This document shows, in pieces, positions 1 through 5,000 of a stretch of 5,665 nucleotides of DNA. Each line of letters opens with the position of its first letter. Position 1 is the first letter of the stretch. The translations under genes were made by a program, and so were the position numbers. The DNA is from Alphaproteobacteria bacterium. GTDB taxonomy: Bacteria > Pseudomonadota > Alphaproteobacteria > JAJTHO01. The notes below the pieces were generated by a model that saw only the letters and a list, made by a program, of their open reading frames with translations, ran no database searches and was not told where the DNA came from. The stretch spans positions 1 to 5,665 of the forward strand of contig JAJTHO010000159.1 of NCBI GenBank assembly GCA_021297975.1, written 5' to 3'.

Positions 1-261
1 GCGTATCGCCTCTGGAAACGACAGCTTTAGTACCGCCATCACCAGTGCCAGCGGGTCGCCGCGCTCGCCCGTAGCAAAGTCTCGCCAGTGGCCAGCGTGC
101 TGGCCGGTAACGTTAATGCGCAGGCTCTGCCCAGCATCACCGGCCAGATTGCCCACAGATAGATGCGCCCCGTCCCGCCGGGCGGCTGGTAGGAGTGACC
201 CCACCAGCCTTTCAATGTGTTCGCCCAACAGGGCGTTTATAATTGCTGCGTTGTTCTGCAT
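1..261 (-). CDS. Primase/helicase-type replication protein, N-terminal part
   Basis: An open frame starts at ATG 261 and runs off the left edge after 87 codons without a stop. Residues 45-70 show a pattern (GQSLRINVTG, GHWRDFATGE, then RGDPLALV) that recalls the N-terminal region of toprim/AAA-type primase-helicase proteins of alphaproteobacterial phages and islands, where a G-x-W-x-D-x-x-(T/A)-G-x-x-G-D-L-L-x-L block is common. No cysteine zinc-finger motif is visible in this part. The start codon overlaps the stop of the preceding 35-codon ORF (TAATG), and an AAAGG lies about 9 nt upstream, so translational coupling is likely. Position after AlpA and HTH genes fits a replication module. The toprim or helicase domains that would confirm this lie outside the window. 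Confidence 0.55.
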   Translation of the reverse strand, partial: MQNNAAIINALLGEHIERLVGSLLPAARRDGAHLSVGNLAGDAGQSLRINVTGQHAGHWRDFATGERGDPLALVMAVLKLSFPEAIR

Positions 262-368
262 TAGTATTTGCCTTTGTATTTCATATATTTGATTGACGCC
301 TTAGCCGTCATGAGCCTAGCCGCTATCGCCAGCCGCTCACGGGGTGTGCGCCCAAAGAGGATAATCAC
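261..368 (-). CDS. Small hypothetical protein, 35 aa, GTG start
   Basis: A GTG at 368 opens a 35-codon frame reading MIILFGRTPRERLAIAARLM and then TAKASIKYMKYKGKY. The first residues are hydrophobic; the rest is basic and predicted helical, with a lysine/tyrosine-rich tail. It starts one codon after the stop of the upstream HTH gene, in the same frame (TGA-GGC-GTG), and its TAA overlaps the ATG of the primase-like gene. It fills the only gap in an otherwise overlapping operon, which favours real translation. A purine-rich GCGGA lies about 7 nt upstream of the GTG. I do not recognise the family. It could be a small nucleic-acid-binding protein, or only a coupling leader that carries ribosomes to the next gene. 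Confidence 0.45.
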   Translation of the reverse strand: MIILFGRTPRERLAIAARLMTAKASIKYMKYKGKY

Positions 369-371
369 GCC

Positions 372-674
372 TCATTCCGCAGCACGTTGCAGCAGGACAT
401 AATCCGCCACGCTATGCTCAAAGCCTTCGGGGGTAACGTCAGTCCGCCAGAACGTGAGGATTTTTACACCGCGCTGGCGCAGCTCGAAAATCCGCGCCGC
501 CGGGTGCAGGACATTGAGTTTTGCCCTAGCCTCCAGCGTGCTGATGCGGCCATGACTTTGCAAAAATTCAAGAAGCCGTTGCCTTTGCGAGACTGCTTTG
601 TTATTGAGGTTTACGTTCATTAATAAAGCCCCCCGCTGGTTGCCGCCGGCGGGGTTTTCTTTTGAATGGCTCAT
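372..674 (-). CDS. Winged-helix HTH protein (HTH_39-like), 100 aa
   Basis: Residues 30-71 (SQRQRLLEFLQ, then ISTLEARAKLNVLHPAARI, FELRQRG) match the small helix-turn-helix proteins annotated as HTH_39 (PF14090), in which 'T-L-E-A-R-x-x-L-x-x-x-H-P-A-A-R-I-x-E-L-R' is characteristic. The tail ending in ADYVLLQ is also typical. These proteins are probably DNA-binding regulators in phage and island operons; the exact target is unknown. The ATG at 674 overlaps the stop of the AlpA-like gene (ATGA), arguing for coupling. An alternative start at 620 (residue 19, MNVNLNNK) would give 82 aa and would fit the usual family start better. Neither start has a strong ribosome binding site. A strong hairpin with a T-tract on the opposite strand lies between the two starts. 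Confidence 0.8.
   Translation of the reverse strand: MSHSKENPAGGNQRGALLMNVNLNNKAVSQRQRLLEFLQSHGRISTLEARAKLNVLHPAARIFELRQRGVKILTFWRTDVTPEGFEHSVADYVLLQRAAE
631..663 (+). terminator. Intrinsic terminator-like hairpin, plus strand
   Basis: The arms 631-639 (CCCCGCTGG) and 646-654 (CCGGCGGGG) pair over 9 bp, including one T-G pair, around a 6-nt loop, and are followed by TTTTCTTTT at 655-663. The T-G pair becomes an A-C mismatch on the minus strand, and the minus strand has only CTTTATT after the hairpin, so the plus strand is the stronger terminator. It lies within the 5' part of the leftward HTH gene (or just before it, if that gene starts at 620). No plus-strand gene was found to its left in this window. 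Confidence 0.5.
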
Positions 675-898
675 AACGCACCGCCAGCAAAATATTCGGA
701 CGTGCTGTTTCGGCGGTGTTGACGCAGCCAGTTCTCAAGCTCGGCAACGTCATAAAGGACGGCGCGGCCAAGTTTCAAAAACGGTATTTTAAGCCGCCCG
801 GTAATTCGGTCTTGCTCTAAAGTTGAGGTGGATAATCCGACGATGCTTGCGGCCTGTGGCGTGCGCACGCGGCGGGTTGGTGTTATACTCTGGTTCAT
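671..898 (-). CDS. AlpA-like / excisionase-type HTH regulator, 75 aa
   Basis: The protein starts MNQSITPTRRVRTPQAASIV and continues GLSTSTLEQDRITGRLKIPF, with LGRAVLYDVAELENWLRQHRR near the end. This is the MerR-like helix-turn-helix of AlpA and Xis-type proteins (HTH_17, PF12728): a two-helix unit at residues 13-30, a wing around the G-R-x-V-x-Y step, and the terminal D-(V/L)-x-x-W-L helix. In P4-like and related elements such proteins bend DNA for excision or activate element transcription. The start at 898 is chosen because AGGAGG sits about 8 nt upstream; in-frame ATGs at 928 and 958 lack this. It is the first gene of the overlapping operon running to the primase-like gene. The upstream 0.1 kb carries a short direct repeat that might be an operator. 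Confidence 0.85.
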   Translation of the reverse strand: MNQSITPTRRVRTPQAASIVGLSTSTLEQDRITGRLKIPFLKLGRAVLYDVAELENWLRQHRRNSTSEYFAGGAL

Positions 899-956
899 GG
901 GCTGCCCCTCCTCTGTTGGGCGCCCCATTGAATTGTCACGCCTTTTATCTGGCCGC

Positions 957-981
957 AAAGTGTGTAAAATGGAGAAAGTGT
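957..981 (-). repeat. AAAGTGT direct repeat upstream of the AlpA-like gene
   Basis: AAAGTGT occurs at 957-963 and 975-981 with an 18-bp period (ACACTTT read in the direction of the operon), roughly 60-80 nt upstream of the AlpA-like start. Its place in the 104-bp gap between the 553-aa gene and the operon makes a regulator site possible. No convincing -35/-10 pair was found in this gap. Confidence 0.25.
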
Positions 982-1002
982 TAGAAAAGGGGGATTAATT
1001 GA

Positions 1003-2664
1003 CTAATTCATTGTTATTTCAGAATAAAAATTATTTCTAATCCACCCCTCTACAGTGTCTTTATGGGGATAATTTTCATCTTTAAACCCCCGTTTATGCA
1101 GCTCACCTTGAATTTTCTCTGCAAGGCGGGATGTCCGCCTTCCTTTAAATGCTGATTGTATATCTTCAGGCGGTGAAGAACTAAGAATCTTTATAGCCTC
1201 ATCATATGCAGGCATTCTACTGCCCGGTCTTCTCCCTCTTCGGCTGCCTGTAGTTTTTTGTATTTCTTTTGCCTCACCCCCGCCATCTACGACATTTATA
1301 GGCAACAGTGGCATTGTGGCATTTTGAGGTTTTACATCAGGTATCGCGGCGGGAAACATCGTCTCCACCTGTACCCTTGATAAGAGGGGGTTTCTGATAG
1401 TGCGGACTGCCGTTCCTGTAGATGACAACTCTAGAACGGGTTCGTTTAACCTCTCTGCACTCATAGATTTAGCGTACATTAATGACGCGCCTGTATAGGT
1501 ATGCAGTATAACAAATTCCGCTGATTTTAGCTCGCGGTTATCTATCTCTTTTGTACCTTGATAGAGATAAAAACCATCCTCCTTGCAAAGCGCCCCAATC
1601 AAGGCTTTTAATAGCTTATCTAAGAAGGTGGGAATACCCCCCTTTGCCGCATCAAACGGGGCATTAAGCTGCTCTTTCGGCAAGCCGGAATGTTCCAAAA
1701 TGTGCTGTTCAACCCTATCAATCGTCCACCAGTCACCATTTCTTGCATCTTTAAATTTTTCGGCTTTGTGTGCTTCCCTAAACCGCTGCAATGCCGCGTC
1801 TCGAATTTTCGTAATGCGCGGGTCATCATCCTTAGACTGTAGTATCTCTCTTTCCCCGGCAGGGGGAAACACCTGCTTTATCTGTGCTTCGTTGAAAGTG
1901 ATTTTGCACCACTCATAAGTCTTTGTTGTTTCGCCCTTATAGTCGTGTGCATCAATTATAAGGTGACTGGTGTCTTGTTCCTCCCATTCCATAGTCTCAT
2001 ATGAAACGGAATAACGAATATCTTTACTGTCACGCCCCGTGCGATATTTTATATAGTCTATCAGTTCGCGGCCTTCATCTATGCCGCCCTCAATGATGAA
2101 ATATCTATTATATATCAATGCACTAATAACACGCTTTATATCATTATCAATTTGCCATTTAACAGGGTCGTATATATAAGAACGGTCTGTATCTTTTATA
2201 TAGGAGGGGTCTATATCTTTCCGCTTGAATAGGTATTTCCGCAAATCCGCCAAGGTAAAATCACAGGTAGCCTTATCATCTTTTTCTAGAGAGATATTTT
2301 CACACGCTTCACGCAATTCTCCCTTAACTCTTTCCAGATAATATTTTTTTTCCTCTCTAAATGACGCGCAATCTTCAAAGAACCTTATCAGTTCACGGCG
2401 TTCTGGCTCTGTGGTCAACTGCCTGCCACCCACAGGCTTGTCATCAGCCTCCAAAATGCCATCATAAACATCAAGTCGCACATTGGGCTCTTGTTTATAT
2501 ATTTTAATTATTTCAATAATACCTTCCAGCGAACGGGGGAAGTGCCGCCCATTAACACGCACGGTGAAACTTTCTTTACCCTGATATTTGATGCCCATTT
2601 CACACTGAATAATATTTGACCAATCACTAAGAATTGCATCAATATTTCTATGATTGTTTTGCAT
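1003..2664 (-). CDS. Hypothetical 553-aa protein, candidate cargo gene
   Basis: I do not recognise this protein. The ATG at 2664 is preferred because GGGAGG lies about 11 nt upstream; the ATG nine codons earlier (2691) has no such site. The protein is soluble-looking, rich in charged residues, with no signal peptide or membrane segment. Residues 100-150 are strongly charged and probably helical. Residues 150-165 are a tandem octapeptide repeat. Residues 280-310 form another charged helical stretch. A basic linker, RRGRRPGSR (475-483, AT-hook-like), leads to a last segment of about 70 residues ending in TVEGWIRNNF. That layout recalls element-borne proteins with a basic linker and a small C-terminal DNA-binding domain; this is inference. 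The gene is markedly A+T-rich, with many ATA and TAT codons, unlike the integrase, which suggests separate acquisition. It is transcribed divergently from the toxin-antitoxin operon. The 104-bp gap to the AlpA-like gene shows no clear terminator, so read-through is possible. Confidence 0.85.
   Translation of the reverse strand: MQNNHRNIDAILSDWSNIIQCEMGIKYQGKESFTVRVNGRHFPRSLEGIIEIIKIYKQEPNVRLDVYDGILEADDKPVGGRQLTTEPERRELIRFFEDCASFREEKKYYLERVKGELREACENISLEKDDKATCDFTLADLRKYLFKRKDIDPSYIKDTDRSYIYDPVKWQIDNDIKRVISALIYNRYFIIEGGIDEGRELIDYIKYRTGRDSKDIRYSVSYETMEWEEQDTSHLIIDAHDYKGETTKTYEWCKITFNEAQIKQVFPPAGEREILQSKDDDPRITKIRDAALQRFREAHKAEKFKDARNGDWWTIDRVEQHILEHSGLPKEQLNAPFDAAKGGIPTFLDKLLKALIGALCKEDGFYLYQGTKEIDNRELKSAEFVILHTYTGASLMYAKSMSAERLNEPVLELSSTGTAVRTIRNPLLSRVQVETMFPAAIPDVKPQNATMPLLPINVVDGGGEAKEIQKTTGSRRGRRPGSRMPAYDEAIKILSSSPPEDIQSAFKGRRTSRLAEKIQGELHKRGFKDENYPHKDTVEGWIRNNFYSEITMN
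2170..2217 (-). repeat. 24-bp tandem repeat inside the 553-aa gene
   Basis: Two adjacent 24-bp units (2194-2217 and 2170-2193) match at 18 of 24 bases and encode DIDPSYIK followed by DTDRSYIY at residues 150-165. The unit length is a multiple of three, so the duplication kept the frame. It looks like an old in-frame duplication. Confidence 0.6.
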
Positions 2665-2731
2665 AACACCGCGCCCCTCCCGTGCCCTCATTATGGAAGC
2701 GTGGCAAGCTAGTGAGGGGCACCAGCGTTTC

Positions 2732-2743
2732 GGATGGCCATCC
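2732..2743. promoter_or_regulatory. 12-bp perfect palindrome in divergent intergenic region
   Basis: GGATGGCCATCC is self-complementary and lies between the 553-aa gene and the toxin-antitoxin operon. It is enclosed by a wider inverted pair, GCGTGGC at 2699-2705 and GCCACGC at 2746-2752. It could be an operator for the leftward gene, whose start is about 70 nt away. No convincing -35/-10 pair for that gene was found, so this rests on symmetry and position alone. Confidence 0.3.
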
Positions 2744-2826
2744 TAGCCACGCGCCGCAACAATATCGGAAAGCAATTTCAAGCGCTAGCACCGGATTGCA
2801 TAGCGTTTCATAGAGTAGCATGGGGG

Positions 2827-2855
2827 TTGACAAAATAACTTATAAGTTATAATAT
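2827..2855 (+). promoter_or_regulatory. Promoter of the toxin-antitoxin operon
   Basis: A perfect TTGACA lies at 2827-2832. TATAAT at 2848-2853 follows at a short 15-bp spacing, and the overlapping TAATAT at 2850-2855 follows at the ideal 17 bp. With either -10 box, transcription should begin at about 2860-2862, at or next to the toxin ATG (2862). The mRNA would then be leaderless or nearly so. No Shine-Dalgarno sequence is present before the toxin start. Confidence 0.8.
2835..2850. promoter_or_regulatory. 16-bp palindromic operator, toxin-antitoxin promoter
   Basis: ATAACTTATAAGTTAT is a perfect inverted repeat. It fills the spacer between the -35 and -10 boxes and overlaps the first bases of TATAAT. 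In type II toxin-antitoxin operons the Xre-type antitoxin usually represses its own promoter from such a site, so this is the likely operator for the downstream antitoxin. Binding itself is inferred. Confidence 0.75.
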
Positions 2856-2861
2856 ACCATC

Positions 2862-3188
2862 ATGCAGTGGGTTGTAGAGACGCTAAGCAAAACAGTTGAC
2901 CAAGAAATTGAGGCGCTGCCCGACGATATGCGGGCGCGGCTTCATTGGATTAGTGAGCTGATAAAAAGCCACGGTCTTGAGCGCGTGGGTGAGCCTTACG
3001 TCAAACACATACAAGGCGCGGTTTGGGAAATACGCCTCAAAGGGCGTGATGGTATTTCCCGCGCTCTGTATGTCACCGCCAAACCAAAACGTGTGGTGAT
3101 TCTGCGCGTCTTTATCAAAAAAACGCAAAAAACACCGCCCCGTGAAATAGCCCTCGCGTTGCAACGAATAAAGGAATGGAAACTATGA
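2862..3188 (+). CDS. HigB/RelE-like toxin (Gp49 family), 108 aa
   Basis: The sequence matches the phage-derived Gp49-like/HigB family (PF05973) of the RelE/ParE superfamily. It begins MQWVVETL and has a helical part with LPDDMRARL (19-27), the GEPYVKHIQGAVWEIRLKGR block (43-62), DGISRALY (63-70) and VVILRVFIKKTQKTP (78-92). Length is usual for the family. Members are typically ribosome-dependent mRNA endonucleases held inactive by the partner antitoxin. Basic residues R58, K60, R62, R67, K86 and K87 are in the conserved core and may form the active surface; this assignment is from family pattern. The start matches the family N-terminus, although it has no ribosome binding site and sits at the predicted transcription start. 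Its stop overlaps the antitoxin ATG (ATGA), toxin first, as in higBA operons. Confidence 0.9.
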   Translation: MQWVVETLSKTVDQEIEALPDDMRARLHWISELIKSHGLERVGEPYVKHIQGAVWEIRLKGRDGISRALYVTAKPKRVVILRVFIKKTQKTPPREIALALQRIKEWKL

Positions 3189-3463
3189 CAACTTTAGACA
3201 CCCTGCACAGAAAATGGATGAAGTCCCCTAGCTATGCGGCTGAACACGAGGCCTTAGAGCCAGAGTTTAAAGTTGCCGCCGCTGTTATAGCCGCGCGAAC
3301 ACAGGCAGGCCTTACCCAGCAAGAGCTGGCAAAACGTATGCAGGCCAAACAAACCTTTGTCGCACGCCTCGAAAGCGGCAGCCAGAACACCACGATAAAG
3401 ACGTTAGAACGCCTCGCGGCAGCAACAGGGCTGCACTTGCATATTAGCTTTCAGCCAGCTTAA
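3185..3463 (+). CDS. HigA-like Xre-family antitoxin, 92 aa
   Basis: Residues 32-86 form a helix-turn-helix of the Xre/HTH_3 type. AGLTQQELAKRM is helix 1-2, AKQTFVARLESG carries the recognition helix, and TTIKTLERLAAATG the closing helices. The N-terminal part (LHRKWMKSPSYAAEHEALEP) is the usual leader of antitoxins paired with Gp49-like toxins. It should neutralise the upstream toxin and repress the operon at the palindrome in the promoter. The ATG at 3185 is chosen because it overlaps the toxin stop and has AAGGA about 9 nt upstream; the in-frame ATG at 3176 is less well placed. Unlike the toxin, the antitoxin has a good ribosome binding site, which would favour antitoxin excess. Confidence 0.9.
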   Translation: MTTLDTLHRKWMKSPSYAAEHEALEPEFKVAAAVIAARTQAGLTQQELAKRMQAKQTFVARLESGSQNTTIKTLERLAAATGLHLHISFQPA

Positions 3464-3474
3464 GGAATACATCC

Positions 3475-3582
3475 ATGACAAGCTCCAGTGGTAGCATAGG
3501 TGAAAGCCTGTTAACCGGCCTGCAGCAAGCCTTAGACTTTGCAAACGGTACGGGTGATGCGGTGCTTGCGGCACTATCCTAA
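3475..3582 (+). pseudogene. 35-aa third cistron, probable remnant of a second antitoxin
   Basis: An ATG with AAGGA about 8 nt upstream, 12 nt after the antitoxin stop, opens a 35-codon frame. It starts MTSSSGSIGESLLTGLQQAL, continues DFANGTG and ends DAVLAALS. The first part strongly recalls the N-terminus of COG2944 (YiaG-like) Xre antitoxins, where 'G-E-S-(I/L)-(I/L)-x-G-L-x-E-A-L-x-(Y/F)-A-x-G' is typical. The end recalls their last residues (P-E-A-V-L-x-A-L). The whole helix-turn-helix between is missing, so an in-frame internal deletion is the simplest reading. It may still be translated as the third gene of the operon. Its stop lies 7 nt from the convergent integrase stop. It could instead be a genuine small protein. 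Confidence 0.5.
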
Positions 3583-3589
3583 CACCACC

Positions 3590-4852
3590 TCAAGAACCGC
3601 GCCGGTGCAGCGGTATCACCTCCGCACCCTTATTGCCCTGCATCGCTGCGGCAATACTGCCCGCTATTCGATTCGCCGCTGATTGCAAGGGGTCATCCGC
3701 CAGGTGGGCATAGCGGCTGGTAGTTTTGCTGTCTGCATGACCCAGCAGCTTACCGATAACCAGCAGGCTATCCCCCGCCGCTGCGCCAAAACTGGCAAAG
3801 GAATGGCGCAAGTCATGCAGTCGCACGCCTTCCAGACCAGCACGCTGGCGCACCGCTAACCATTTACGCGGCAGCCCCACCATGTGGCCAGTGCCGCTGG
3901 CTGCAGGAAAGACCCACTCCGACAAACGCGGCAACTTTGAGAGCAGTTCCAAAGCAGGCGCACCAATGGCCACGGCTTTCTGGCCGGTCTTACTATCCGG
4001 CAAACGAATATAGCCGCGCTCAAAATCAATATACGGCCATTTCAGGGTGAGAATTTCCGACTTCCGGCAGCCGGTAAAGAGCAACAGCCGAATCGCGGTC
4101 GCCTGCAGGATAGTCAAGTCGCCTTCCTTTTCCATGACGGTGATTGCCTCCCCTAAAGCGGCAACCTCAGTTGTGGATAAAAACCGCTCGTTCTTGTTGT
4201 CTTTGTAGCGCTTCACCCCATGCACGGGGTTTGTCTCACAAATGCCCCGTTCTATGGCAAAGGTAAAAATACCGCCCAACATACCAGTGGTGCGCGTGGC
4301 CGTGCCTTTGCCGCCCTTCACATGCGCCAGACCGCGCGGCTTCGTGCGCTCTGTGCAGGCGGTCTTACCCTCTGCCACATCGCGCAGGAATTTTTGCACA
4401 TCCGTGCGGGTAATGTCCTTGGCACGCCGCTGCCCCAGCAAGGGGATTATATGGCGGCTGATGCGCCCACGGTCACTAACCAGGGTAGAAGGCTTCTTAT
4501 GGGCGCAGCCTTCGGCAACATAGAGTTCACACAGCGCTGCAACCGTCATGCTTTGCTTTTCGGTGTTGCGTTCTTTGGCGGGGTCGGTGCCCTGGTTAAT
4601 AAGCGCAAGCAATCGCTCTGCTTCCCGGCGGGCACTATCCGGCGTCCAAGGTGAGCCGTGTTTGCCGATGGTGAATTTATACGCGGGAAAAGAGCGCCCA
4701 TTCCCCATGCGATATTTGATAATGTAGGTTTTAATACCACCTTCTCGAACCCTTACACCGAAGCCTTTTAAAGTACTATCCCACAAAATCTGCTCTTTTC
4801 CGCCATTCGTAGATAATGCATCAACTTCTCTTTTTGTTATTTTTCCAAGCAT
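3590..4852 (-). CDS. int: Tyrosine-type site-specific integrase, 420 aa
   Basis: The order of domains is that of P4-type island integrases: an N-terminal DUF4102 arm-binding domain (residues 1-95; LWDSTLKGFGVRVREGG, KTYIIKYR, KFTIGKHG), a SAM-like core-binding domain (about 100-205) and a catalytic domain (about 220-400). Catalytic residues are visible: R263 in TGCRKSEIL, K288 in DSKTGQK, H346 and R349 in LHDLRHSFAS, H372 in LLGHADSKTT, and the nucleophile Y381 in SRYAHL. The enzyme should therefore be active in cutting and joining at the tRNA attachment site. The ATG at 4852 is chosen because GGAGA lies 8 nt upstream and the sequence there matches the family N-terminus; the open frame extending to 5014 runs through the att region and is not coding. 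It converges with the toxin-antitoxin operon. Confidence 0.95.
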   Translation of the reverse strand: MLGKITKREVDALSTNGGKEQILWDSTLKGFGVRVREGGIKTYIIKYRMGNGRSFPAYKFTIGKHGSPWTPDSARREAERLLALINQGTDPAKERNTEKQSMTVAALCELYVAEGCAHKKPSTLVSDRGRISRHIIPLLGQRRAKDITRTDVQKFLRDVAEGKTACTERTKPRGLAHVKGGKGTATRTTGMLGGIFTFAIERGICETNPVHGVKRYKDNKNERFLSTTEVAALGEAITVMEKEGDLTILQATAIRLLLFTGCRKSEILTLKWPYIDFERGYIRLPDSKTGQKAVAIGAPALELLSKLPRLSEWVFPAASGTGHMVGLPRKWLAVRQRAGLEGVRLHDLRHSFASFGAAAGDSLLVIGKLLGHADSKTTSRYAHLADDPLQSAANRIAGSIAAAMQGNKGAEVIPLHRRGS

Positions 4853-4876
4853 AAAGCCAATCTCCAAGCATTTTCT

Positions 4877-4896
4877 GGGAACCACCGGGGAACCAC
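4877..4896. repeat. GGGAACCAC direct repeat, 11-bp period
   Basis: GGGAACCAC occurs at 4877-4885 and 4888-4896, spaced by about one helical turn, just upstream of the integrase start. Helically phased short repeats near int often bind excisionase or integrase, or serve autoregulation. No direct evidence distinguishes these. Confidence 0.4.
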
Positions 4897-4902
4897 GGCA
4901 AA

Positions 4903-4971
4903 TGAAAACCCATCCAATTTCTTGAAACACCATACAAGCAAATCGTTGAAAATCAAGAGAACATGAAACAC
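4903..4971. repeat. Four TGAAA-type direct repeats, candidate integrase arm sites
   Basis: TGAAAACC (4903-4910), TGAAACAC (4923-4930), TGAAAATC (4947-4954) and TGAAACAC (4964-4971) lie in the same orientation between the integrase gene and the tRNA fragment. A further pair, CCATACAA, lies at 4930-4937 and 4981-4988. Short repeats placed like this are typical arm-type binding sites for the N-terminal domain of tyrosine integrases. The region is A-rich, so some matches may be chance. Confidence 0.4.
4929..4956 (-). promoter_or_regulatory. int: Possible integrase promoter
   Basis: Read leftward, TTGATT (4956-4951) and TATGGT (4934-4929) are separated by 16 bp and lie about 75 nt before the integrase ATG. 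The match is modest. It overlaps the candidate arm repeats, so integrase binding could repress it. Confidence 0.3.
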
Positions 4972-5000
4972 AGCGCAACCCCATACAACCTATAAAATCC

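Noticed and set aside
1583..1918. A 111-residue rightward frame
   Set aside because: It is antisense within the 553-aa gene, has a low-complexity serine/cysteine-rich translation and lacks a clear ribosome binding site.
2648..2833. A 61-residue leftward frame across the divergent intergenic region
   Set aside because: It overlaps the start and ribosome binding site of the 553-aa gene and covers the toxin-antitoxin -35 region; its translation looks like read-through of non-coding DNA.
3583..3589. A bidirectional terminator between the convergent third cistron and integrase
   Set aside because: The stops are 7 nt apart and no GC-rich hairpin with a T-tract is seen around them.
4220..4654. A 144-residue rightward frame
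   Set aside because: It lies entirely antisense inside the integrase core, whose motifs are unmistakable, and its translation shows no recognisable domain.
4877..4988. A CRISPR-like array
   Set aside because: The repeats are only 8-9 bp, with short and unequal spacing and no spacer units; they fit protein-binding sites better.
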